This document shows positions 17,268 to 24,644 of a DNA stretch of 64,000 nucleotides, piece after piece. The position numbers were made by a program, and so were the translations under genes. The stretch is from Polynucleobacter sp. MWH-UH25E (GTDB lineage Bacteria > Pseudomonadota > Gammaproteobacteria > Burkholderiales > Burkholderiaceae), in assembly GCF_018687095.1 (NCBI RefSeq), contig NZ_CP061286.1, positions 744,001 through 808,000 on the forward strand, read 5' to 3'. The first letter of the stretch is position 1. Each line of letters begins with the position of its first letter. Below the pieces are notes generated by a model. That model did no database searches. It saw only the letters and a program-made list of their open reading frames with translations, and was not told the origin of the DNA.

Positions 17268-17921
17268 ATGAATATAAATTCCGACTACAGCAAACGAGTG
17301 GTACTTAATCAGAATGACCTGCCATGGGTTAGTAGCCCTGAGACGGGCATTGAAAGACGTCTATTGGAGCGAATAGGCGATGAGGTGGCCAAGGCTACCT
17401 CCATCGTTCGTTATCAGCCTGGGTCTCGTTTTAAGGCTCATACCCATGATTTGGGTGAAGAAATATTTGTACTGGATGGGGTCTTCAGCGACGAATCCGG
17501 AGATTATTCCGCTGGTACTTACATCATGAATCCGCCAGGATCAGCCCATGCGCCTTTTAGTGAAACTGGATGCACCCTATTCGTCAAACTTCGTCACTTG
17601 GGCCAAGAGCAAGTTGAACGAGAGATTGTGGATACCAAGACCGCCCCCTGGTTTCAAGGTATGGTTCCTGGGCTCACGGTATTGCCTTTAATGCGTCAGG
17701 GCAGTGGATCAACATTGGTGCGCTGGGCTCCCCAAACCTATTTCAATCCACACAAGCATTACGGCGGAGAAGAGATATTCGTTGTAGATGGCGTATTTGA
17801 AGATGAGTATGGTCGCTATCCTGCTGGCTCATGGATTAGAAGTCCCCATATGAGCTTGCATCAACCTTTTAGCAAAGAGGGGTGTACGATCTTTGTAAAG
17901 ACGGGGCATTTGCTTGACTAA
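17268..17921 (+). CDS. Bicupin protein, ChrR-like
   Basis: A 217-residue protein made of two ChrR-type cupin domains. The metal-binding histidine motifs appear twice, as RFKAHTHDLGEEIFVLDGVF and YFNPHKHYGGEEIFVVDGVF, each followed by AHAPF or LHQPF-like second motifs. Such proteins resemble the cupin part of the anti-sigma factor ChrR but lack its sigma-binding zinc domain. Possible roles are metal-dependent dioxygenase-like or stress sensing. First cargo gene of the island. Confidence 0.8.
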   Translation: MNINSDYSKRVVLNQNDLPWVSSPETGIERRLLERIGDEVAKATSIVRYQPGSRFKAHTHDLGEEIFVLDGVFSDESGDYSAGTYIMNPPGSAHAPFSETGCTLFVKLRHLGQEQVEREIVDTKTAPWFQGMVPGLTVLPLMRQGSGSTLVRWAPQTYFNPHKHYGGEEIFVVDGVFEDEYGRYPAGSWIRSPHMSLHQPFSKEGCTIFVKTGHLLD

Positions 17922-17968
17922 TAAAGACGCAAACTTATTTGACCCTAGAGACTAATTAAGATTGTCTT

Positions 17969-18328
17969 ATGCCTAATCCAACTAATTTCTTCGGTCCATT
18001 TTCATTCATTAGCCTTTTGGTGCTTTCCAATGTTTTTATGACATTTGCTTGGTATGCCCATTTAAAGAACCTATCCTCTAAGCCTTGGTGGATTGCTGTA
18101 TTTGCGAGCTGGTCAATAGCTTTACTTGAATATGTCTTTCAAGTTCCAGCTAATCGAATAGGCTTTCAGTATTTTTCATTGGGTCAGCTTAAGATTGCAC
18201 AAGAAGTCATAACTCTCAGTGTGTTTGTGCCATTTGCTGTTTTTTATATGGGCGAGCCATTCAAGACGGATTACATATGGGCGGGACTTTGTTTGCTTGG
18301 CGCTGTCTACTTTATGTTTAGAAGGTAA
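17969..18328 (+). CDS. DMT-like membrane protein (DUF486)
   Basis: A 119-residue protein with four predicted membrane helices, including SLLVLSNVFMTFAWYAHL and WIAVFASWSIALLEYVFQVPANR. The latter is characteristic of DUF486, a short relative of the drug/metabolite transporter fold, which probably works as a dimer. It follows the bicupin gene by 47 bp on the same strand. Confidence 0.8.
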   Translation: MPNPTNFFGPFSFISLLVLSNVFMTFAWYAHLKNLSSKPWWIAVFASWSIALLEYVFQVPANRIGFQYFSLGQLKIAQEVITLSVFVPFAVFYMGEPFKTDYIWAGLCLLGAVYFMFRR

Positions 18329-18555
18329 AAAATAAAGATTCTGTTAATACCAAATCCTTTTTGATGAATTAGGTATCAAAGAAAACACCACTGAGACGCT
18401 TGAATGAGCGAAATCAATTTATTTCACCCTTTATTGGATAAGTAGAGTAGACTGTCTTCAGCGATTTTCAAGCTAATAGTGTTGTTGTACTAGTAATTAA
18501 TACCGCAGTTCTGCGATAGTTCTTCTTAGCATCTCCCCCGCCATTCTTGACTTTC

Positions 18556-18590
18556 GCCCCATACGGGGCATAGCCCCTTTTTATTTTTTT
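18556..18590 (+). promoter_or_regulatory. Mutually exclusive hairpins in the cspA leader
   Basis: GCCCC (18556-18560), GGGGC (18565-18569) and GCCCC (18573-18577) follow each other. The middle arm can pair with either neighbour. Pairing with the right arm gives a hairpin with a 3-nt loop directly followed by a 13-nt T-rich run, as in an intrinsic terminator. Pairing with the left arm would prevent it. The cspA ribosome binding site AAGGAA is at 18592-18597. The 278-bp gap 18329-18606 otherwise holds no gene that I can see. Confidence 0.5.
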
Positions 18591-18606
18591 TAAGGAATAG
18601 TCAGAT

Positions 18607-18810
18607 ATGGCAAACGGAATTGTGAAATGGTTTAACGACGCTAAAGGCTTCGGATTTATTACCCCTGATCTTGGTGGCGAGGATTTGTTCGCCCATTTTT
18701 CAGCAATTAATAGCAATGGATTTAAGTCTTTAGCTGAAGGTCAAGCAGTAACTTTTGATATTACTACTGGCCCTAAGGGTAAGTTAGCATCCAATATTCA
18801 AATTGCTTAA
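18607..18810 (+). CDS. cspA: Cold shock protein (CspA family)
   Basis: A 67-residue cold-shock domain protein starting MANGIVKWFNDAKGFGFITP, with the RNP1 motif KGFGFI and the RNP2-like motif DLFAHF. These small OB-fold proteins bind single-stranded RNA and melt mRNA structure. The AAGGAA ribosome binding site and long leader are typical of csp genes. It is followed by a terminator and then infA; csp-infA neighbours occur in other betaproteobacteria. Confidence 0.95.
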   Translation: MANGIVKWFNDAKGFGFITPDLGGEDLFAHFSAINSNGFKSLAEGQAVTFDITTGPKGKLASNIQIA

Positions 18811-18847
18811 TCCGCAAGTAAAGCAAAGGTGACAATGTCACCACACA

Positions 18848-18878
18848 AAAGCCCAGCCTGACTGGGCTTTTATTTTTT
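18848..18878 (+). terminator. Rho-independent terminator between cspA and infA
   Basis: AAAGCCCAG (18848-18856), loop CCTGA, CTGGGCTTT (18862-18870), then TATTTTTT. Confidence 0.9.
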
Positions 18879-18895
18879 ATCTAAAGGAATACTAA

Positions 18896-19156
18896 ATGGC
18901 AAAAGAAGAGTTAATTGAAATGGATGGTTTGGTTGATGAAATCTTGCCTGACTCTCGTTATCGAGTGACGACCGATCATGGCCATAAGTTAATCGCCTAT
19001 ACAGCTGGCAGAGTTAAGAAAAATCACATTCGGATTTTGGCTGGGGACAAAGTATCCCTGGAAGTTTCCCTTTATGATTTGAGTAAAGGACGCATCACTT
19101 TTAGGCATATTGAAAAGCGTCAGCCTAGCCCTAACAAATTTATCAAACGATTCTAG
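18896..19156 (+). CDS. infA: Translation initiation factor IF-1 (accessory copy)
   Basis: An 86-residue OB-fold protein with KEELIEMDGLVDEILPDSRYRV at the start and the IF-1 signature HIRILAGDKVSLE in the middle. The C-terminal tail (residues ~72-86, RQPSPNKFIKRF) is longer than standard 72-residue IF-1, as in the second infA of betaproteobacteria. IF-1 binds the ribosomal A site and RNA. Being on an island beside cspA suggests a cold-related extra copy. Confidence 0.92.
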   Translation: MAKEELIEMDGLVDEILPDSRYRVTTDHGHKLIAYTAGRVKKNHIRILAGDKVSLEVSLYDLSKGRITFRHIEKRQPSPNKFIKRF

Positions 19157-19172
19157 TCATCTAGAGATGGGT

Positions 19173-20075
19173 CTAATAAGGATTTATTTCGTTATTGGGC
19201 CTATTTTTAAATCTCTTATGAACCCAATAGTACTCAGCAGGTCTTTTGCGAATTTCATTTTCAAATAGTTGATTTAATCGAGCTGTATCTGCTATTGAAT
19301 CATCGGTTGGAAAATCTGACAGTGGTTCGTGGATAGTGGTTATATAGCCGCTACCATCGGCCTTGAGGGTTGTGGTTGTTAGGCAAACTTCTGCCCCTGC
19401 TATTTTTGCGAGTCTAGATACAGCGGTAATAGTGTTCGTAGGAATTCCAAAAAAGGGTACAAAAGAGGAGTCTTTGGTACCCAAGTCCACATCGGGAGCA
19501 ATGATGATGAGATTGCCGTTGCGAATTTTGCGAATCAGGTTCGCGGTATTGCCTTGGCGGTCTATCGCATCCCCACCAAATCGATTGCGCCATTCAATAA
19601 TCTTTTGATTAAAGAATGCGTTTTTCATTTTTTGATAAAAGCCTGAAGTAATGGGCCAGCCATTTTCTTTCGCTAGTGCGCTAAGAACGATACAACCCTC
19701 AATTCCAGTGAAATGAATGTTAACTAGAATGCGGGCTTTTCGATCACAAAGATCCACTTTCGATTCAACTTCTACCATCCTGTGAAGTTGTTTTTTTGAT
19801 CCGTGCCAGACAATACTTTTTTCTACCAAACTTCTACCTAGCAATTGCCAATGTTTTCTTGCGATTTGCTCTAGAGAGGCTTCGTCTAGCTCCGGGAAGC
19901 ATAGCTTGAGATTGGTCTGAACCACTCTATTGCGATCGCTCGGGATAATAGATGCTAGGGTGCCAAGTATGTATCCAAGTTTTACTAAAAAACTGTAAGG
20001 GAGCAAGGTTAAGGCTTTAGATAAGCCAACAATTGTTTGATTAACAAGATTTTGAAGCACAGCGTTCTTTGCCAT
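19173..20075 (-). CDS. Lipid A biosynthesis acyltransferase (LpxL/HtrB family)
   Basis: A 300-residue member of the lysophospholipid acyltransferase superfamily. The catalytic HX4(D/E) motif is NIHFTGIEG, and IIAPDVDLGTKDSSFVPFFGIPT and PAEYYWVHKRFKNRP near the C-terminus are diagnostic. It adds a secondary acyl chain to lipid A at the inner membrane. It is the only minus-strand gene in the first cargo block and converges on infA (16 bp between stops). Confidence 0.9.
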   Translation of the reverse strand: MAKNAVLQNLVNQTIVGLSKALTLLPYSFLVKLGYILGTLASIIPSDRNRVVQTNLKLCFPELDEASLEQIARKHWQLLGRSLVEKSIVWHGSKKQLHRMVEVESKVDLCDRKARILVNIHFTGIEGCIVLSALAKENGWPITSGFYQKMKNAFFNQKIIEWRNRFGGDAIDRQGNTANLIRKIRNGNLIIIAPDVDLGTKDSSFVPFFGIPTNTITAVSRLAKIAGAEVCLTTTTLKADGSGYITTIHEPLSDFPTDDSIADTARLNQLFENEIRKRPAEYYWVHKRFKNRPNNEINPY

Positions 20076-20150
20076 TAATGAGGCGCAAAGGATGGTTATT
20101 AATTGCTCAACCTACATACTAATGGAATATGGGCGCCCTGTCTTTAAGCA

Positions 20151-20185
20151 TCCTCGGCCCTAGTCGATTCCGCCTCGGGCCACCA
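20151..20185 (+). other. tRNA-3'-end-like boundary sequence T1
   Basis: GGCCCTAGTCGATTCC followed by CGCCTCGGGCCACCA resembles the T-loop, acceptor strand and CCA end of a tRNA (closest to the betaproteobacterial tRNA-Phe type, from memory). The rest of a tRNA is absent and the T-stem is not complementary. Near copies occur at 23561-23590, 24451-24479 and 31491-31520. Confidence 0.6.
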
Positions 20186-20196
20186 AGAATCACAAA

Positions 20197-20220
20197 AGCC
20201 CACTTGTTGGGCTATTTTTA
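20197..20220 (+). terminator. Terminator of boundary unit 1
   Basis: AGCCCA (20197-20202), loop CTTGT, TGGGCT (20208-20213), then ATTTTTATTT. The same hairpin recurs at 23602-23627. Confidence 0.8.
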
Positions 20221-20241
20221 TTTCTTCCCCTTTCATTAGAT

Positions 20242-20256
20242 GTCGTTTAAAGAGAC
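20242..20256. repeat. Island palindrome site 2 (degenerate)
   Basis: GTCGTTTAAAGAGAC, two changes in the right arm. It lies about 35-50 bp upstream of arsR. Confidence 0.6.
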
Positions 20257-20281
20257 ATCGCTTGTCACAAAGCTGAAACAT

Positions 20282-20305
20282 ATATTTCCATATGATTGGA
20301 AATAT
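20282..20305. promoter_or_regulatory. Candidate ArsR operator
   Basis: ATATTTCCA (20282-20290) and TGGAAATAT (20297-20305) are a perfect 9-bp inverted repeat with a 6-bp spacer, overlapping both possible arsR start codons (20292 and 20304). Size and AT-rich arms fit an ArsR-family dimer site and autorepression. Confidence 0.55.
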
Positions 20306-20633
20306 GAAAAACGCAGATGCTATTAATGCCTTCCTTGCTCTAGGACAAGAAACTCGCCTCAATATCTTTCGCCTGATTGTTCAGCGTGGGGATGTTGGGT
20401 TAACGCCTAGTCAGATTATTGAAAAACTCGGTATTCCCAATGCCACTCTCAGCTTTCACTTAAAAGAATTGGCTGGTGCCGATTTGTTATTGGTTGAGCG
20501 TCAAAGTCGCAATCTCATCTATCGCCCAAATGCCAAGCTGGTTCAAGACTTAAGTGGATTCCTATTGGAAAACTGCTGTGGTGGCAAATCTTGTGTTCCA
20601 GTTTCTTCAATCAAAAAAGCCAAAGCCAAATGA
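20292..20633 (+). CDS. arsR: ArsR-family transcriptional regulator
   Basis: A 113-residue (or 109 if the ATG at 20304 is used) winged-helix repressor. The recognition helix region is TPSQIIEKLGIPNATLSFHLKELAGADLL. There is no ELCVCDL site as in E. coli ArsR; instead a C-terminal cysteine cluster ENCCGGKSC probably binds As(III). First gene of arsR-arsC-acr3, with ATGA overlap to arsC. Confidence 0.9.
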   Translation: MIGNMKNADAINAFLALGQETRLNIFRLIVQRGDVGLTPSQIIEKLGIPNATLSFHLKELAGADLLLVERQSRNLIYRPNAKLVQDLSGFLLENCCGGKSCVPVSSIKKAKAK

Positions 20634-21109
20634 AGCAATACAGCATTCTCTTTCTATGTACTCATAACTCAGCTCGCTCAGTACTGGGTGAGGCTCTGGC
20701 ATCTACTCACCCAAGCGGCTTGTTTTTTGGATATTCGGCTGGCTCTACCCCCGGCACCTCTGTTAATCCTTTTGCTAGAGAGTTAGCAATCGAGATGGGG
20801 TATGACGAGAGCAAGTTACGTTCTAAGTCTTGGGATGAATATGGGTTGCCCGATGCTCCCAAGATGGATTTTATTGTGACGGTGTGTGACAACGCTGCTG
20901 GCGAGCAATGCCCCTTCTGGCCGGGCAAGCCCGCAACGGCTCATTGGGGCTTTCCTGATCCCTCACAAGTCAAAGGTTCGGACGACGATAAGCGTAGAGC
21001 ATTTAAAGAGGTAATGATCGGTTTAAAGAAACGCCTAGATATTCTTGCTTCAATGCCATTAGACAAACTTGATTCCATCAGCCTAAAAGAAATACACGCT
21101 AAATCATGA
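20630..21109 (+). CDS. arsC: Arsenate reductase, low-molecular-weight phosphatase type
   Basis: The start at 20630 overlaps the arsR stop (ATGA) and gives 159 residues. The P-loop C-T-H-N-S-A-R (Cys10-Arg16) and the later cysteine in VTVCDNAAGEQCPFWPG fit the thioredoxin- or glutathione-linked LMW-PTP arsenate reductases. A longer frame from 20591 lies within arsR and is not needed. It reduces arsenate to arsenite for export by the next gene. Confidence 0.92.
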   Translation: MKQYSILFLCTHNSARSVLGEALASTHPSGLFFGYSAGSTPGTSVNPFARELAIEMGYDESKLRSKSWDEYGLPDAPKMDFIVTVCDNAAGEQCPFWPGKPATAHWGFPDPSQVKGSDDDKRRAFKEVMIGLKKRLDILASMPLDKLDSISLKEIHAKS

Positions 21110-22146
21110 GCCAAATTACACAAAAACTCTCATTCCTAGATAGATACCTCACAGTTTGGATCTTTGCCGCAATGGCTTTTGGTATTGGTTTGGGCTATTT
21201 CGTTCCCAGCGTAGAGGGATTTATCAATCAATTTCAATCAGGCACTACTAATATTCCGATTGCGATTGGCTTGATATTGATGATGTATCCACCATTTGCC
21301 AAGGTGAAGTATGAAGAATTGCCTGATGTATTTAAAGATAAGCGGGTATTTGGTTTAGCGTTTCTCTTAAATTGGATTATTGCGCCAACATTGATGTTCC
21401 TATTGGCGATCACTTTCGTTCCCAATCAACCTGAATACATGGCAGGGCTGATTCTGATTGGTATTGCGCCTTGTATTGCCATGGTTATTGTGTGGAATGA
21501 CATTGCTAAAGGCTCAACAGAGTACGCCGCAGGCTTGGTGGCCTTTAATGCTGTATTTCAGGTGCTGTTCTTTAGTCTGTATGCGTATTTCTTCTTAACC
21601 GTATTGCCGCCATATTTTGGCTTTGCAGGCTCGGTGGTCAATATCACGATTGGCGAGATTGCTAAGACTGTTGCTATCTATCTTGGAGTGCCTTGCGTAG
21701 CAGGGTTCTTAACTCGCTATGTGATGCTCAAGTTTGTGAGTAAAGACTGGTATCAAGACAACTTTGTGCCACGTATTGGCAAGATTACATTGATAGCATT
21801 GCTCTTTACGATTGTGGTGATGTTTAGTCTCAAGGGTAATCTCATCCTCCAATTGCCGATGGATGTAGTAACTATTGCCATTCCACTTTTGGTCTTTTTT
21901 GTAGTGATGTTCGCATTAACCTTTTTCATCACTATTAAGTTAGGCGTGGATTACAAGCGTTGTTGTACGCTGTCCTTTACTGCTTCCAGTAACAACTTTG
22001 AGTTAGCGATTGCTGTAGCGATTGCGGTATTTGGTATTAACTCAGGCGCCGCCTTTGCTGCGGTAATTGGGCCACTGGTGGAGGTGCCAATCATGGTGGG
22101 GTTGGTGTCGGTGGCTTTAGCTATTCAGAAGAGATATTTCGCCTAA
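21106..22146 (+). CDS. arsB: ACR3-type arsenite efflux permease
   Basis: A 346-residue carrier with ten predicted helices. GIAPCIAMVIVWNDIAKGS (with the conserved cysteine) and TASSNNFELAIAVAIAVFG are ACR3 signatures. It exports arsenite using membrane potential. The ATGA overlap with arsC shows translational coupling in one operon. The stop is only 3 bp before palindrome site 3. Confidence 0.94.
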   Translation: MSQITQKLSFLDRYLTVWIFAAMAFGIGLGYFVPSVEGFINQFQSGTTNIPIAIGLILMMYPPFAKVKYEELPDVFKDKRVFGLAFLLNWIIAPTLMFLLAITFVPNQPEYMAGLILIGIAPCIAMVIVWNDIAKGSTEYAAGLVAFNAVFQVLFFSLYAYFFLTVLPPYFGFAGSVVNITIGEIAKTVAIYLGVPCVAGFLTRYVMLKFVSKDWYQDNFVPRIGKITLIALLFTIVVMFSLKGNLILQLPMDVVTIAIPLLVFFVVMFALTFFITIKLGVDYKRCCTLSFTASSNNFELAIAVAIAVFGINSGAAFAAVIGPLVEVPIMVGLVSVALAIQKRYFA

Positions 22147-22149
22147 TTT

Positions 22150-22164
22150 GTCGTTTAAAACGAC
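22150..22164. repeat. Island palindrome site 3 (exact)
   Basis: GTCGTTTAAAACGAC, between the acr3 stop and the permease promoter. A TTGACA element (22189-22194) and TCTAAT (22213-22218, 18-bp spacer) lie just downstream. Confidence 0.9.
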
Positions 22165-22235
22165 ATCATTAACCAAGAATGTTTAGGTTTGACATAAATC
22201 AAGCTAAAAATGTCTAATGGGTATAAGCTAAAAAA

Positions 22236-23276
22236 ATGACCTCTACTGTATTAAATCTTTCGTCAAAATCTTGGCCTAAGTCCTTTCTGGTTTTTTCTAT
22301 ATTGATTTGGTATGGCCTCTATGAATCATTGACCCCTATCTCTGAATGGCTTGTCTCGCTATTACCAGTTGATAGGCAAACCCGACTTGGTGGAGCTCTC
22401 CAATTTTTTCTTTATGACACCCCTAAAGTGCTATTGCTTTTGACGGCTGTAGTATTTGTCATGGGTATGGTTAATTCCTATTTCACACCAGAGCGAACTA
22501 GGGTCATTCTTGCTGGTAAGTCTGAAGGCGTTGGCAACATCATGGCCGCAAGTCTAGGCATTGTTACTCCTTTTTGCTCATGCTCCGCCGTTCCTTTATT
22601 CATTGGCTTTGTTCAAGCCGGGGTGCCGCTTGGCATTACTTTCTCTTTCTTAATTTCAGCTCCAATGGTCAACGAAGTTGCCTTAACTTTATTGTTCAGC
22701 ATGTTTGGTTGGAAAGTAGCGGGTCTATATCTTATTTTGGGTTTATCTGTGGCGATCGTTTCAGGCTGGGTTATTGGCAAATTAAAGCTAGAAAACTATC
22801 TTGAGGATTGGGTCAGAAATATGCCAAAGGCAGTAGCGAGTATTGGCGATGATCAACTCACGCTAAGTGATCGCATTGAATCAGGTAAAGCCTCTGTAAA
22901 AGAGATTGTTGCCAAGGTTTGGCCTTATATCATTGTTGGTATAGCTGTGGGAGCCGGCATTCATGGATATGTGCCAGAAGACTTTATGGCAAGTCTCATG
23001 GGCAAAGATGCTTGGTGGTCAGTACCTATTGCCGTATTGATTGGTGTACCCATGTATACCAATGCCGCTGGAATCATTCCGATTGTTGAGGCACTCTTGG
23101 CTAAAGGTGCCGCACTGGGAACTGTGCTGGCCTTCATGATGAGTGTGATTGCTTTGTCATTGCCGGAGATGATCATTCTTCGAAAAGTGCTCAAGTTACG
23201 CTTAATCATTATTTTCGCCAGCATCGTGGCTACGGGCATTTTATTGGTTGGTTATATCTTTAATGCTGTTTTATAG
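22236..23276 (+). CDS. Permease of the ArsP/DUF318 type
   Basis: A 346-residue membrane protein of family PF03773. The signature TPFCSCSAVPLFIGF with the CxC pair is present, followed by GVPLGITFSFLISAPMVNEVAL, and a matching second half (GVPMYTNAAGIIPIVEALL). Some relatives (ArsP) export trivalent organoarsenicals, others are of unknown substrate. Next to arsenic genes and a small CxxC thioredoxin-like protein, a role in metalloid or thiol-linked export is plausible. Confidence 0.82.
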   Translation: MTSTVLNLSSKSWPKSFLVFSILIWYGLYESLTPISEWLVSLLPVDRQTRLGGALQFFLYDTPKVLLLLTAVVFVMGMVNSYFTPERTRVILAGKSEGVGNIMAASLGIVTPFCSCSAVPLFIGFVQAGVPLGITFSFLISAPMVNEVALTLLFSMFGWKVAGLYLILGLSVAIVSGWVIGKLKLENYLEDWVRNMPKAVASIGDDQLTLSDRIESGKASVKEIVAKVWPYIIVGIAVGAGIHGYVPEDFMASLMGKDAWWSVPIAVLIGVPMYTNAAGIIPIVEALLAKGAALGTVLAFMMSVIALSLPEMIILRKVLKLRLIIIFASIVATGILLVGYIFNAVL

Positions 23277-23286
23277 GGGTTAGATT

Positions 23287-23517
23287 ATGGAAGTCAAAGT
23301 GCTCGGTACGGGCTGTAGTAACTGTAAGGCTACTGTCAAATTGGTTGAGGAAATTGCCAAAGAGAAAGGCGCTTCTATCAATATGGAGAAGGTTGAAGAT
23401 ATTCAAGACATTATGAAATTTAATATCCTATCAACCCCAGGGGTAGTGATTGATGGCAAAGTAGTTCATGCTGGAGGGATTCCTAGTCGTGAGAAGGTGG
23501 AAGCATGGTTTGCGTAA
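23287..23517 (+). CDS. Small thioredoxin-like redox protein (CxxC)
   Basis: A 76-residue single-domain thioredoxin fold starting MEVKVLGTGCSNCKATVKLV, with the redox motif CSNC at ~10-13 and a cis-proline segment STPGVVIDGKVVHAGG. It belongs to the TM0996/MTH895-type small redox proteins, often paired with PF03773 permeases as here (10 bp apart). Confidence 0.88.
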   Translation: MEVKVLGTGCSNCKATVKLVEEIAKEKGASINMEKVEDIQDIMKFNILSTPGVVIDGKVVHAGGIPSREKVEAWFA

Positions 23518-23560
23518 TGTCTTTTAAAGCAATAGTCTAGAGCCAGAGTTAGGCATCTTC

Positions 23561-23590
23561 GGCCCTAGTCGATTCCACCGGGGGCCACCA
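23561..23590 (+). other. tRNA-3'-end-like boundary sequence T2
   Basis: GGCCCTAGTCGATTCC then ACCGGGGGCCACCA, a near copy of 20156-20185, 43 bp after the thioredoxin-like gene's stop. Confidence 0.6.
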
Positions 23591-23601
23591 AGAATCACAA
23601 T

Positions 23602-23627
23602 AGCCCACTTGTTGGGCTATTTTTATT
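23602..23627 (+). terminator. Terminator of boundary unit 2
   Basis: AGCCCA (23602-23607) and TGGGCT (23613-23618), then ATTTTTATTT, the same hairpin as 20197-20220. Confidence 0.8.
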
Positions 23628-23644
23628 TCTCCCTCTTACTAGAG

Positions 23645-23659
23645 GTCGTTTAAAACGAC
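23645..23659. repeat. Island palindrome site 4 (exact)
   Basis: GTCGTTTAAAACGAC, 30 bp upstream of the DUF1275 gene. Confidence 0.9.
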
Positions 23660-23689
23660 AAAATTGTGAAGAGTAAAATTTATTGCTAG

Positions 23690-24451
23690 ATGGCAATTAA
23701 ATTTTTACAGCTTCTCACTAGCCCACAGCGTTCAACTAAAACCAACTTTCAGCTGGGGTGCTTGCTTGCCTTTGTTGCTGGAGCAGTAAATGCTGGAGGT
23801 TTTCTTGCTATAAGTCGTTACACATCACATATGAGTGGAATTATTTCTGGCATAGGCGACGACCTTGCTTTAAGCAATATTCTTGCCGTTTTGGGCGGCG
23901 TCTCCTTATTGCTCTCATTCATCATAGGTTCGGCAGCCACGGCAATATTAGTGAACTGGGGGCAACGCAAGCATATCCATAGCCAATTCGCATTGCCACT
24001 ATTAGTAGAGGCATTTCTATTGCTTTGTTTTGGCCTGCTTGGAGCAAACCTTAATTTATATACATCATTGACTGTGCCCACAATTGCCTTGATGCTGTGT
24101 TTTGTTATGGGCTTACAAAATGCCATTATTACTAAAGTATCCAGAGCGGAAATCAGAACAACGCATATGACTGGTGTTGTGACTGATATTGGGATTGAGC
24201 TGGGCAAATTGTTTTATTGGAATCGATCAGAAGAAGCGAATAAAAAAGGTCATGTAAGGGCAAACAAACAGAAGCTAAAAGCACATGCTTTAATTCTTTC
24301 AATGTTCTTAATTGGGGGAATTGTTGGGGCTTTGAGTTTCAAGAGGGTTGGCTATGGATCAGTAATTCCTCTGTCGCTTGTCCTCATCATCATTGCCAGC
24401 CTTCAGATTTATCGAGATATAAGAGTGCTTATTAAGGGTCCAGCATTCTAG
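23690..24451 (+). CDS. DUF1275 (YoaK-like) membrane protein
   Basis: A 253-residue protein with about six membrane helices. LAFVAGAVNAGGFLAISRYTSHMSG and FVMGLQNAIITKVSRAEIRTTHMTGVVTDIG are diagnostic for DUF1275. Function is unknown in the family. It forms a single-gene cargo unit between palindrome sites 4 and 5. The stop codon runs directly into the tRNA-like boundary. Confidence 0.85.
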   Translation: MAIKFLQLLTSPQRSTKTNFQLGCLLAFVAGAVNAGGFLAISRYTSHMSGIISGIGDDLALSNILAVLGGVSLLLSFIIGSAATAILVNWGQRKHIHSQFALPLLVEAFLLLCFGLLGANLNLYTSLTVPTIALMLCFVMGLQNAIITKVSRAEIRTTHMTGVVTDIGIELGKLFYWNRSEEANKKGHVRANKQKLKAHALILSMFLIGGIVGALSFKRVGYGSVIPLSLVLIIIASLQIYRDIRVLIKGPAF

Positions 24452-24479
24452 CCCTAGTCGATTCCGCCCCGCGCCACCA
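24451..24479 (+). other. tRNA-3'-end-like boundary sequence T3
   Basis: GCCCTAGTCGATTCC then GCCCCGCGCCACCA. It begins at the last base of the DUF1275 stop codon, so gene and boundary are fused without spacer. Confidence 0.6.
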
Positions 24480-24488
24480 AGAAATGCC

Positions 24489-24513
24489 AAAACCACCTTC
24501 GGGTGGTTTTTCT
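24489..24513 (+). terminator. Terminator of boundary unit 3 (UUCG loop)
   Basis: AAAACCACC (24489-24497), TTCG loop, GGTGGTTTT (24502-24510), then TCTTT. The same hairpin recurs at 31533-31550. Confidence 0.88.
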
Positions 24514-24520
24514 TTGGGCT

Positions 24521-24605
24521 CTCGGAGTAGTAATAGATCGCGCTAATGATTCCCTTGCCGCTTTGTAAGGGTGTGCGGCAGATTTAAGTGGGTGTGTAAT
24601 AGAGT
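24521..24605. repeat. Conserved boundary block B, copy 1
   Basis: An 85-bp block starting CTCGGAGTAGTAATAGATCG and ending GGGTGTGTAATAGAGT immediately before palindrome site 5. It is repeated at 27169-27252 and 31563-31646 at nearly the same length, with ends conserved more than the middle. Confidence 0.75.
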
Positions 24606-24620
24606 GTCGTTTTAAACGAC
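24606..24620. repeat. Island palindrome site 5 (exact)
   Basis: GTCGTTTTAAACGAC at the end of boundary block B copy 1. Confidence 0.9.
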
Positions 24621-24644
24621 AGAATAAATAGCTATGAAGAATGC

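Noticed and set aside
20151..20185. The CCA-ended boundary sequences as complete tRNA genes
   Set aside because: Only a T-loop-like and acceptor-like part is present; no D-arm or anticodon arm precedes it and the T-stem does not pair.
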